Assembly: GCA_905331475.1 (NCBI GenBank)
Contig: CAJNYU010002807.1
Coordinates: forward strand, 1-64,000
Source of the DNA: Rotaria socialis
Lineage: Eukaryota > Rotifera > Eurotatoria > Philodinida > Philodinidae
Length of the DNA: 64,000 nucleotides
Direction of reading: 5' to 3'
Part shown: in pieces, positions 37,556-49,400 of the stretch
Position numbering within the stretch: position 1 is the first letter of the stretch
How the letters are laid out: each line of letters starts with the position of its first letter
Notes under the pieces: generated by a model
Databases searched by the model: none
Told to the model about the DNA's origin: nothing
Seen by the model: the letters and a program-made list of their open reading frames with translations, nothing else
Made by a program: the position numbers and the translations under genes

Positions 37556-40500
37556 TTACAAAAGAGTAACCACTGCAGTTATCACAGAGCCAATTGAATC
37601 TGATTTTAACCAGAAACTCACAACATACACTTGTCCAGCCGTAGCCGTAAACTGTTGGCTAAGTTGATCGGCACATCCATTACTTCCATCAGTAGCACAA
37701 TAATTGCCACTACGACATGAAGAACTATATATTCCCGCTCGGAAACCTCCACAATTTCCATTTGGTCCTGTTCGTACCCAAGGTGAAAGAGTACCAGTTT
37801 CGAAACCTATATTTGATAGCATTTGTGTGCCTCCTTGATAGATAGAGGTATCATCAAGATACCACTGACCTGGATCATTGCGCAGTTCAAATGTGAAATT
37901 AACTGGGCCTGTAGTAGGTGGTGTCCATTCATATGCATAGCAGCCGTACGTAGTCTTATTGGAAGTTGGGATAGTCAAAAGAGTACTTGCAGAACCAACA
38001 TAACTAGGGGAGCATGGAGGCAGTGGTGTTGTTGCTGTTAATGAAGATAAACTTAATGATAGAAGATGAATAGACAAAAATTGATCTCACGAGGTAAGTT
38101 CAGATTTCCGAAAAAGTAAATTTCCGAAAATAACAAATTTCTGTCACACTATTAAAAGACGCAAGAGTGCCAACAGAAATTTCCTTCAAACTTCCGTAAT
38201 TGCCATTACGTACAAAAGAAAGTTATCAGAAAATACCATAATTTCAAATACCACCCAACAAAATATCCTGGGAATTTCTGAAATCCGCTTCACATAAAGA
38301 CAGAAATTTTCCGTTAATTTCGGAAATAACTAATCACATGCCAGCAAATTAGAACCAAAACAAACACTAAATTCTCGACTGCTTTCCGTCATTATCTGGA
38401 AATTACGGTAATTTCTATACGATATTAATATAGAAATTATGGAAACTTCCGTAATTTCCGAAATTTCCAGTAAAAGACTTTATTTTGGTTTTGGCTTATG
38501 GTGAATAATATTGGAGTAATTACGAAAGTTTCTGATATTTTCTAAAACTTGAATTTTTCATCCCTGTAGTTTCCGAAATATTCATATTTAACTAGGAAAT
38601 TTCCTTTTTTGGAAATCTGTCCAGTGCTGATTCACGATACATTTATAAATATTATCAGGACATACCACTGGTTGATGAAGTTGATGAAGTTGATGAAGTT
38701 GATGAAGTTGATGAAGTTGTTGTTATTGTTGTCGATACTGAAAGATTTATAAAAGATTTTTCTTTATACGCTCAACTTTAACTCCTTGGAATAACAACAA
38801 AGATGTTTCATATAGATTATAGAATACCTGTAGTATTTGGAGATGATGTTAGCCAAAGTGTAATTATGATAGCTAATACTATACCGCCAAATAATGAACC
38901 AACGATGAAATATTTTATACATGTCGATTTGGCTGTACAAATATTGTTAACCAATCTATATGTATTGTAATGAAATATAAATTATGTTCAAAGAAAGCGA
39001 TAGAAATAAAAACAATATATTTTCAATAATAAAACTCATAAGAATTCATTGTCTTCACGACTTATTCACACTATGGATGATATAGTTCTGTTCTTTCAGT
39101 TCGATTGAAGCAATCTATTAAAATGAATTTCCTAACTCAATTAGTGCAACATGTATCGGAATAGATTTTAGCAGATGAGGTAGGAATAATTGCACTTCTA
39201 ATATTTAAAAGGCTTCCCTTATGTCTTTTCTCAATGAACAAAGCGTTTTAATCAAAATTTGGTGCTTGCAATTATATTACGATAAAGTATACTTTATTTT
39301 GCAAATATACTAGTATTACATTTCACTTGAACTATTCAATATATGCTTCAGCAGTGTTCAGACTTCCAAAAAAGGAAATTTCAAGTACTTGTGTTCTAAA
39401 TTGTTTGGTACTTCCCAAAATTATACAATTTCCGAAATTTCTGAAATTTCAAAAATTCTGTACAAAGCGAAATTTCCGAAATTACAGAAGATTCCGAAAT
39501 TTCTAAACTTTCAAATATTTTCAAAAAATTTTCATTTGCTTTGCTATGTAGTAACCGAGTTGATGGAAGCTTCGGAAATTTCTGTAATTTCCTTTTTCGG
39601 AAATCTGAACATACCTCATATGCTTACGTTTCTTTAGTTAAAACTTATAACTTAAATAAGTGTGATCTATATGTTAAAAGTTGATTGATGTGCATACGAT
39701 GAATTTAACCGCTATATGTGCCGATCAAGATAAAGGTAGACTAATTTATCGACATACTCATATCTACTGAAATCAAATCGGTAAGTGTATCTCAGGTGTC
39801 GAAAGCATCCAGAGGCCATTTGTATGCGACAAACAGCAACATTTTCACCATCAGAAAGAGATATCGGTGAACTCTACGACCGAAAATAAATTTAAAATCA
39901 TCGCTGCAAATTATCTGAATAAGCGTGATATTTTTTTGAGGAAGAAAATGTTTTTCCTTTTCGCCCATGTCTTTTTAATGTATCTTCTGAACTTACATCG
40001 AGCTCCTTGAAGCTGAAATGGATACTTAATTGAGAAAGCTACCTGTTGAGAAAAATAATCGTTTTAAATTGAAAACGTGAATGTTATGTACATTATCTGA
40101 AATTATATTGGTTTTACCTGATATAGTAGAATTATCACTAGGATGTTACAAGTAACATGTACGTGTTTGAGTCACCATACATGATACTTCTCGCATCCCC
40201 AGTACTATCACTAGTATCCTAGATGCCTATACGAGTGTTAGTGTGGATTGAAATGTTGGAATTTGATTGTGGGGATAAGAAATCTGGCTTCATGCATTCT
40301 ATCTCAGTACTCACATCAACAGAGTAGTTAATTGTGTTCCAAAGGATGCATTAACTTGAAATAGAAAAACAAAATTTATTCTGCAGGAAAGCATTATCTG
40401 CTGTGGTGTAACGTGTTTGAAGTATCAACCGCGTAAACGTAGCGCACATATATGTAGTACAACATTGAATAAGCAAGGTGTAATCACGCATATAGGATGT

Positions 40501-41051
40501 TCGTTTCTAATGTAGCTTATTTGGTAACTAAATTCTCATAAATTTTAAATTCGCAAGAATCTCAATACTTTATTGGTCACTTTGCAATTGAAAAATCTTC
40601 AACTAAACTCAATCTGCTATGCCGATAATTCCTAATGATGATAAATGGTGAAGAATAAGCCTGTTCATGATTAAATTACTTCTGAATGTTAACGTTTGAT
40701 ATGTATTCCTTTTTAATATTGGTGTTAGATTTTATTGGCTAGTATGTCAAACATAGAATCGGCTGATAAATATTGAATCATGGTGCGATTTCTTCGACAA
40801 AAATAGATATTCTTTGAATAAATAAGAGTGTAATAATGTCTTCAACACATTGTTTATAGTGTGTGTTTCAGTATCTGATAAAAATATATTTCGTTAATTC
40901 TTAAATAACTTAACCTGTTTTCATTTGTCGTTAGATTATTGTTCCACTGGTTATTATCAGTACTATTTTCCCGTTGTACGCTCGACGATTGATGATAATC
41001 CATTTTCGATGATATATCCGATGACCAAATGCTTTTTTGAGGAAACTTCAT
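37556..41051 (-). CDS. stalked Cys-rich single-pass membrane protein, copy A
   Basis: Four exons: 40915-41051, 38828-38955, 38666-38737, 37556-38034. They total 816 nt (271 aa) in continuous phase. The N-terminal 65 residues are hydrophilic, Ser/Asn/Gln-rich and presumably cytoplasmic. A transmembrane helix (IVGSLFGGIVLAIIITLWL) follows, then a Ser/Thr stalk from a 72-nt exon containing a 9-bp tandem repeat. A 160-residue ectodomain follows, with CYAYEW, FELRNDPGQWYLDDTSIY, NIGFETGTLSPW, GCADQLSQQF and YVVSFWLKS. The NxGFExG...PW...F-W pattern recalls beta-sandwich carbohydrate-binding modules (CBM4/9 type), but this is inference. It is likely a type II surface protein. The second intron (38035-38665) is largely a 519-bp fold-back element, and the first intron (1959 bp) holds another. 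Confidence 0.85.
38101..38619. mobile_element. fold-back element of the TTCCGAAA family, copy 1
   Basis: The ends are inverted copies: CAGATTTCCGAAAAAG on the left and, read inward, CAGATTTCCAAAAAAG on the right. The interior carries many GAAATTTCC/GGAAATTTC words in both orientations. It lies in an intron of membrane-protein copy A. No coding capacity and no clear target duplication. Confidence 0.65.
38671..38720. repeat. 9-bp tandem repeat encoding the Ser-Ser-Thr stalk
   Basis: About five consecutive copies of GTTGATGAA, read on the minus strand as TTCATCAAC in the Thr-Ser-Ser frame. Length changes here stay in frame and would alter stalk length. Confidence 0.85.
39356..39610. mobile_element. 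fold-back element of the TTCCGAAA family, copy 2
   Basis: It begins GTTCAGACTTCCAAAAAAGG and ends with the inverted equivalent (CCTTTTTCGGAAATCTGAAC). It is 255 bp, filled with GAAATTTC words, and related to the element at 38101-38619. It lies in the first intron of the same gene. The 82-codon open frame across it is a by-product of the repeats. Confidence 0.65.
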
Positions 41052-44000
41052 GTTTTAGTAAATAGAATTATTCTCAGTTTTTTTATTGAGCTCTGTTTAT
41101 GCCTATTCAAGAATAAAATGCACTTCAGATTTTCTTACATTGTGTAGACAGAAATACTTTTATTTTCCCTCTGATTAGAATAATTACAAAGCAAATTATG
41201 ACATTGAATAGGCTTCAATCGAGCTCCGAATGACGATTCAAATGTATTAATTAAAGAAAATTTCGTTCGCCTGATCGAAGCATTTTTTTTGTTTTTAATC
41301 TTTACGCAAAAAATAGGCATCAAATATAAAAGAAACAACACATGACGTCACCTAGAATTTCATTTAACTAAATCTTCGTAATTACTATAAACGAGTTTGT
41401 AACAGAACTTTCGGAAAATCTACCAATTGTTATGTAGCGCAATACGTATATACCCAACACTTCTACACAATAAAAGTCAGTTTTATTAGTTTGTTATCAA
41501 ACGTTAAATACAAGTTTTAAAGGACTAACAATAGGATAGTGATTAACGAACCTTATACAATATCTTTCATTGAGATTGTTCTCTGGTCATTGGTAAGAGC
41601 TATGATAGACATTTGCAGAACAGCAAGACTCCACTTTTATTGTTTTTTTTGTGTATACAGAACAATTGTGTTTAAATTTGGTGAAGAAATATCAGTGCAA
41701 CCACGCCATTGGATAGTTTTCTCATGCATTAGCTCACTATGACTTTTCAATTTGAATTAAATTTCATTAAAAATTACAAGAGTCAATAAGGATTGAAAAG
41801 GTTTTATCCTATACATGTTATCACACACGAGATAATGTAAATGTCATTCAGGAGATAAAACTCAGATACATTGAATAGTCAACAGGACAAAATTTCAGTT
41901 TTATCCGACGTACAAAATGAGAGACAACAAACATAATAGCACACAAACATTATAGTACGGATTAAAATGACAATCAGAAGATTTCATCTCGCAATTTTTC
42001 ATTTATCTAACCTTCTCAATATAGGGAAGTTTATTTCATTAGATTTCAGTGTCTTATTTAGTTTATCTTTGAGCTTTGGGAATATAAACTTGATTAATAT
42101 TCTTTCTAAAAAAAACGATGATAGTATATTGTTAAAAATAATTTTATAAATTTGAATACTCGATATATAGCGTTCTCGTTTAAAAACCTTGTTGGTTTAT
42201 TCGAAATGAGAAGGATAATTTATAATAATATTGGTTTTGTGATATCAAGATTGTTTAGTTACTTGATTGGTTATTACATGAATTTAAATGATATTGCAAT
42301 CAATTATTTACGTTCAATTTTTTCTTAAACGAACTATTGAGGAAACGAGATATCTCTATATCGAAAAATCAATTAGAATATAAATTTTCATTAAAAGTGT
42401 TTATTTTTCTGGATAAGGCAGTAGGTTTGTTGTTGATATTTGAAATTTCGGCGAAACTTCTAAATCATGAACCCATTGTTGCTACAGCTCTCACGTCAGT
42501 CCTACTAACCATAAGATGAGGATTCTGAAAACTAGTCGATGCACATGTTTCTTTATCTAACAGAAAATGCATAGCAATGTCACGTTCGTTCTCAAATTTT
42601 GTACAATCTAACTTGTCTAAAACTTGTTAGTTTAAAAAATAGGGAACAATTCTCCTTGTATCTATCAATCAATAAAACTGTTGTATTATTGATTCATCAT
42701 AGGCGGGCTATGAAAAACACAGTAAAACGTGACGTAGATGAATTCTTGCTTATTCCTTACAGTTTGCCGAAAAAAGGATTTGTGTACATACTGTACAAAT
42801 GAAATGGTAGCTGCTTCGGAGAAAGCAGAGTCACCCAGTTTAATATTCGTAGTCCACAAATAGATCAGTATTACAAGTTTGTTTTTATTTTCGGCTAATT
42901 AAGTAATCTTAATATGGGCCGAGACCTATATTAAATTAGTAGTCGTTGCTATTGTCAAAGTAGTGTTAACAAACAACAGAATTGGAATAAATTTATGAAT
43001 AGATGGCAGAAAATCGATGTGGAATGTGACTGGTATTATTCAACCGCGCTCACAGCCACATTACACACTCTCTTGTTGGTACCACGTTTCTATTTCCACT
43101 GATATAATTGAGAGGTAGAAGCCATTTTCAGTTTCTTTTCTTCTCTCTCAAAAGTAATCCAACGAAATATTACTTCATGAATATAATCAATTTTTTACGA
43201 TTACTTTTATGCATATTAATTCAGAACAGAGTTGCATGAATAAATTTATTCTATTGCTGTTCTCTCATCAAATAAAAGAAAAACAAAAGAAGTATGAATC
43301 GATCGATTGCTTAACAAATTCATTCGTTAGATCTTGAAAATATAATAAAAACTACCAATTATAGCGCTTCAATCGAATCAACTCTTTTTGTGTACTCAAA
43401 AAAAGTGAGTACACAAGAATCGGTGTGTGTTCGCCCGTCCGTTTACACGATAACTTCTGAAAGGCTGATCAGATTGTCATGAAATTTTGTACACAGCATT
43501 ATCTCATCAATATCTCGGTCGAGTTCGAAGATGAAAATAATTCGTCGATTATTTACTGAGTTACAGCAAGAAATATCATTATTTTCTATGCAAATATTGA
43601 CCTATTCCAATTTCCCGCAAATCAAAATCTTTGTCATAGTAAAAATGAAAACTCGACTATAGTATACTATTCGATAGAGAATTTCATGGGCTACAAAATG
43701 AGGCTAAATTATAGGGGTAAATATGCTGCGTTTGAAATTCCCTCAATGTCTTAGTGTCAAAAAAAGATGAAAAACTCACATAATACCGACACTTTGTCTG
43801 TATAATATGTGTTTATCTTCCATAGAACTAACGTTGTTTTTATGAAGTAGATAGAACCTGTCAAGAGCTCTAAACGATGATATATTATAGAGGTAAATAT
43901 GGTGCATTTAACGTTTCCTCAATATTGCACTTCCCAAAAACTATGAAAAACTGATGCATACTGACACTGCTGGTCGATTCTTTCAGACAGTTTGATCAAA

Positions 44001-44601
44001 ATCAATCTGTCGGTAATTATGTTTCATTTTTGTGTACTCAAAAAGCAAAAGTGAGTACACTATAGAATCGGTCAGTGTGTCCGGCCGTTGACACGATAGC
44101 TCCTGAAAGGCTGATTCGGGGGCGTACAGGGATTTTAAAAAAAGTTTTTTCTCAGTATTATTCACAACATAAATAAATCGACTCAGTTTTTGCAGTACAC
44201 ATAACAATCGGATGCAAATCCGATGTTTCCGCATTTATTTCATGAAAGAGTTGATATGTGATGATGGACACTTAAATATGACTTTATGACAAAGGATGAG
44301 ATATTGCGTGAAATCGTATCTCTGATTTATTATTGTTAATCCTAGACATGAAACTATTTAGTGAGTAGTTCATGTTTTGTGATGTTGAACTACGAAATCA
44401 AAAAATTGAGTTATTGTTGTAAAAGAAAGTAGCGGGTAAACAGTTTTCTTGTATTAACAAGATTTTTTATTTTTCAATGGATCTCAAAGGATCGCCAAAC
44501 AAAATTTAGAAAAAGCAGCATCATATTTCGTTTGATCCATTTCGTTAATGTTTATAGGCGATGCATCAAAGTAAATTATTCAAGTCTATCATTCAAATGA
44601 A
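41052..44601. other. intergenic region with dispersed repeats
   Basis: 3.5 kb of AT-rich DNA. Holds the repeated segments at 43385-44130, listed separately. Open frames such as 42599-42802 and 41539-41742 have no homology or splice context. Confidence 0.45.
43385..44130. repeat. pair of dispersed repeat ends with internal duplication
   Basis: GTGTACTCAAAAA...GTGAGTACAC followed by GAATCGGT...ACACGATA(A/G)CT(T/C)CTGAAAGGCTGAT occurs at about 43391-43473 and again at about 44032-44122. The first 30 bp are palindromic. Between them, two diverged copies of a segment with ATTATAGRGGTAAATATG...CCTCAAT start near 43711 and 43887. This looks like a nested or multi-copy non-autonomous element. Its class is not determined. 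Confidence 0.55.
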
Positions 44602-44785
44602 TTAAGAAAGAGTAACCTCTGCAGTTATGCCAGAACCAAGTGAATCTGATCTTAACCAAAAACTCACGGCATACACTTGTCCAACCGTAGTCGTAAATTG
44701 TTGACTAAGTTGATCGGCACATCCATTACTTCCCTCAGTAACACAATAACTCCCACTGTGACATGAAAAACTGGATATTTTTATT
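44602..44785 (-). pseudogene. 3' fragment of the stalked membrane-protein ectodomain
   Basis: Only the last 60 codons of the ectodomain remain: SCHSGSYC, GSNGCADQLSQQF, GQVYAVSFWLRS and a stop at 44602-44604, matching the intact copies. Upstream similarity ends abruptly at about 44785. It is a 5'-truncated fragment on the same strand as all other copies. Confidence 0.8.
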
Positions 44786-46454
44786 ATATGAAGTCTTTTT
44801 TAAATGTGGCTTAGAATACATTCGATAGAACTATTCCATCACAAATTTCCTCATTTCTTTTAGTTCGCGACACGTTACTGTACTATAAGTGGACAACTTT
44901 CATATATATGTGGGCAAAATTATTTGTTAGTGATGTGACCTCGCAACATTGTAACACATAACTTGGGGCAATGAACGTTCCAGAAAATCACTTTTATACG
45001 TTATATGCATATTACGTTATTCTAGATACCCTGAAAAACATCAGCCTCAGAGCTCTTAGTTGAGAGCAACTATCACCAATACACTATCGTTAGCTACGTG
45101 ACATAAAAAAAAAGAACATTAACTTCTACTTTAGGCATTTTAGTTTAAAAAAGCTCTTAATTAATGACAAAATTTTTGAAAAATAAATAATACATACTGG
45201 AGATAACTCTTATAAATGACAATGAATATTTGCAACTTGAAAGTTAGTTGTCACCTGAAATATTAGCGGTTTGTTTTCACGTAGTTACATAATACTCCTT
45301 ATTAATATTCAATCCAAAATTTAATAAACTTAAGAAAATATAATTTTCCAAAACCGGTTAAACTTCTTCAAGGTTGAAACTGAAACCTGTAACAATTTTT
45401 ATTATTTCGTACGAAAAATGTTTCCAGTACGACAAATGAGCATCATCTAGTAACAGTAATTGCGCTTTTATTTATTGTATCTACCTTTAGATAGTACGCA
45501 TATACAAATGTGATAAAAACAACCAATGGATAAGGTAGGCTGTAATTCAAAAATGAAACACATTTCTGTAATAACAAATAAAAACTTTGTTATTGACAAT
45601 TATTTTTCTAGGATGCGTCATAATCGTCTAATCTTTAGCCATCATTAACAATTTATCACTTTATTATTTACGTGATTGGGCTATGATATAGCTTGCTTAA
45701 CGTCCGGGATATCTGTAAAGTCTCTGTCGGCTTGAGTTGAAGTACTCGTGCAATTTCAGTATGATTCATGAATCCTTGTTTCTGTTATCACATGAAAAAA
45801 GAAAAAAAACATCTTACAATCGCTTGAAATGTCGTAAAACTAGAGATTCTATCCGTTCTCGATTGTAAAGGGTATACATATATTATTGACAAAACCAAAC
45901 GCAGATTAGAATTTGCTGCCTCTGTATTCATGATATCTAAGCGATTGTTGATTTACCCACTTAGAAAAGCTATCGAACACAAAACATTACTTTTTTCTTT
46001 ATGCAATATGTTGATTCTGTCTTTTAGAGCCTGTGGAGTATTCCATTTCAAACCGAAATAATACACCTCGAGTTTTCAGAACCACGGGGATCTACGGGAT
46101 TCAAACAAAATGCAACACCCCTGTCATCCAAGAAATCATAGTGGCTTTTCTCCCATAAGAAACTACGTACATTCTCTGCTGTTCCCAAGAAGGCACATCT
46201 TAACTACTCAACCAACTATTTGAACTGAATTCTGAATTCAAATATGTAATATGTCCCATTATGGATCTGTTTTGTTTTCGAATGACGTAACCTAACTTTA
46301 ATTCATTAAAATTCAGGTGTGAAGTGAATTATTCTAAAAATCCCGTAGTTCCTCATTTCTATCAGAAATGGTGGTGCTCTTTTTTTCTTTCGAATTTAGA
46401 TTGAAATCATATACACCGTTGTATATTTTTTAATCGGTTTCATTTCATATAATT
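44786..46454. other. intergenic region upstream of the F-box/LRR gene
   Basis: AT-rich, with no gene seen. The last 100 bp form the probable promoter of the plus-strand F-box/LRR gene. Confidence 0.5.
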
Positions 46455-49400
46455 ATGTCAAATCCAACATTACTTGACCTACCACTCGAGCTATTTCATG
46501 GTATTTTTGAACATCTTGACACAGAAACCATAGCTATATCTGTTCGATGCGTGTGCAAAAAACTCTTCAATATCGCTAATAATTATGACAAATTTAAGCT
46601 TAGTCTTGCACGGATATATGGATCCGATTTGGTATCTATTTCTCGGATTGTTGAACCCGTGAATTTCGTTTCGTTGGCGATATATGTATACAGCGACTAT
46701 CATCAGTACGGCAAAATCAATCTGTTCTTGTCTCTCTTTAAATTGAATTCATTTACTCAACTGCGATCGTTATATTTTTATTCTACTAGTGGCGACACAG
46801 TGGAACTATTTCTGCAACAGGTGCCGTTAGGAAACTTAGGTTTACTTTCAATTATTAATACAAGAGACGGCATACTTGGGAGGGCGATCAAACAAACGTT
46901 GCAATCCGTCGTTCAGTTCAATATTCCAAAGCTCCAAATATACGAACCTAAGTGTCTTGAAAGAATAAATTGGCCAGCTCAATGTCCATTAGAATATCTA
47001 ATGCTGGCTGATTGCTCTTTTAGTCAATACCGCAGTGTTCTCTCTGAATTATCTAATTTAAGAATGCTGATTGTCGACAACATCAAGATGACTGATAAAG
47101 ATCTAAAAACTCAGGAAGAATTTTCCATTTCACAAAATGCCGCCAAAACACAAGGTAAGCCTATGAATTAAATTAGTAACGTACACAGTCGTTGAACTTC
47201 AGTAGAAAAAATATGTACGTTTTTACTTGTTTCTCTTACTCGTTGAGAATCATGTTTATGAACTGAAATTTTCACTAATAGATTGTCAACATTTAACATC
47301 GTTGTCGATTGTTAAATTTGACGGAACGATGGAAGATATCGAATTGATTCTCTCATTAACACCATCGCTGACTCGTCTTAGATTAATATCATGTCGAAAG
47401 AAATTCGATTCGACATTTGATGGCTCGACCTGGGAACGAACCATCGGAAGCAAGCTTCCTCTATTGAAAAACTTCGAACTCTTCCTCAGTCATGAATTCT
47501 GGCGAGACGTAAAGTTTCCTCTTCTCTGCGAAATAATTGCACCATTCCAAAGTACATTCTGGCTCAATCAAAAGCACTGTAATTTCAGTGCAGATTATGA
47601 CTTGTGGAATCCGATAATACGGCTCTATACGACTCCTATCTGCGCAACGAATGATCAACATTATTATTCTAGCGGGTATTTTAAATGTGTCTTATCGTCA
47701 AAAGAAAGTAGATATTCAATTACTCAGAACCAAGGATGCAGTGTTCATTTCTCCGATTACTCAAAGGTATATTGAAATAAGTCCATATGTATTGCAATTA
47801 TTTTAGCTATATTCAAACTAAAAGTCATAATTGAAAACATGAATTGTATACTGCAAGAGTTAAGCAAAACGATCATTCACTATGATATGTTATTTTCATT
47901 TGCTATGCTGTCTTTATTTCATTTTTCCTCACACAGACTTGCAACACGCTCGAGTTGTCGTACAAATATATCGGAAACAATGGAATTTATCATTTGTCTC
48001 AGGCCCTACACACGGACAAAGTGAATAATATTTTATAATGATAAATCCATAAATATCTAGACTGCTCTTGTACAGACAATCACCACACTCAGTATTAAAG
48101 AAATTAAAGTTGGATCAAACGAAATGAAACATCTATATAATGCATTAGAAAAAAATACAGTAAACTTTTGTCGTATAAGCTAGCCTTGTATTTTTTTAGT
48201 GTGATTGGTTTAATAGACCATCGAAGATTTAGCTCTCAGAGACATTAAATTGGACAATAATGGACTCAAAAGCTTAGCTCATGCGCTGTCTGTTAACAAG
48301 GTGATCTATTTATTCAATTGCATATTATTTTTTAAGATTTATTCTCACTTCATCACAGACTATTATAAAATTAAACATTTCAAGCAATCGATTCGGCGAC
48401 GATGGAATGAAACATTTAGCGGAAGCATTACATAATAATACAGTCACATACAAAATTTAAAAAATCTCTTTTATTCGTAATCGTTTTCTTTTACAGACTA
48501 TGACAATGTTAAATATCTCCTATAACAATGCGGGAGACGACGGAGCGCGAGATTTGGCTAACGCGTTGTATAATAATAAAGTCGGTTGTTTTGAAACCAA
48601 TTACACATATAATGCAGTTTGATGTTCAATATAGACGCTTACAAATCTCAATCTTTCGGGAAATGACATAACAAATATCGGGGTTGAACATCTATTCGTT
48701 GCACTACAAGATAATTCAGTAATCTATCCTGTAATATAATTCAATCTCTTAAAAAGATTCCTTTCTCTTGAAGACACTCAAAGTTCTAGAACTTGGATCG
48801 TGTAAAACCGGACATAAAGGTGCTATGCATCTGGCTTGTCTTCTACGTACAAATCAGGTGAATTAAGTACTATCTCTGTCGTTCTTCTTGTTATGTATCT
48901 TGATTTACACAGACGTTGACACACTTGGATTTGAAATATTGTAACATTGAAAACCAAGGAGTAAAGGAATTGACGGACGCATTACGAACAAATAAAGTAA
49001 TCTTGCATTCATTGTATTGAGTTACCCTAAATATAGTTATTGTTCTGTACGTAGTCACTTACAACGCTCTTTCTTTCTCATAACAAAATTGATGCTGAAG
49101 GTGTGGAATATTTGATTGAAGCATTAGAAGACAATAAAGTGAACTAATTTCTGTTGTTAAAACTCTAATACAGATGTTATTTGTTTGCAGACACTTTTAC
49201 AAATTCGTGATATTTCTGCCAGCAACGATAATCAAAATTTGGTTAGTGTTAATGTGGCAATTCAAATGCGTAACAACAAAGTAATTGTAAATTTACTTTA
49301 TTCAAAATTAGGGGGCAAACGACTTGAAAAAAACATAAATATCTATGCGACAAATAAAGGACCGTCCTATTTTATCGCATTTCAGTTCTCTAGTAGCATT

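Noticed and set aside
39389..39637. 82-aa frame with repeated SEISEIS/PKLQKIPK
   Set aside because: Generated by the repetitive words of a fold-back element.
43983..44234. 83-aa minus frame
   Set aside because: Overlaps the dispersed repeat copy and has no homology.
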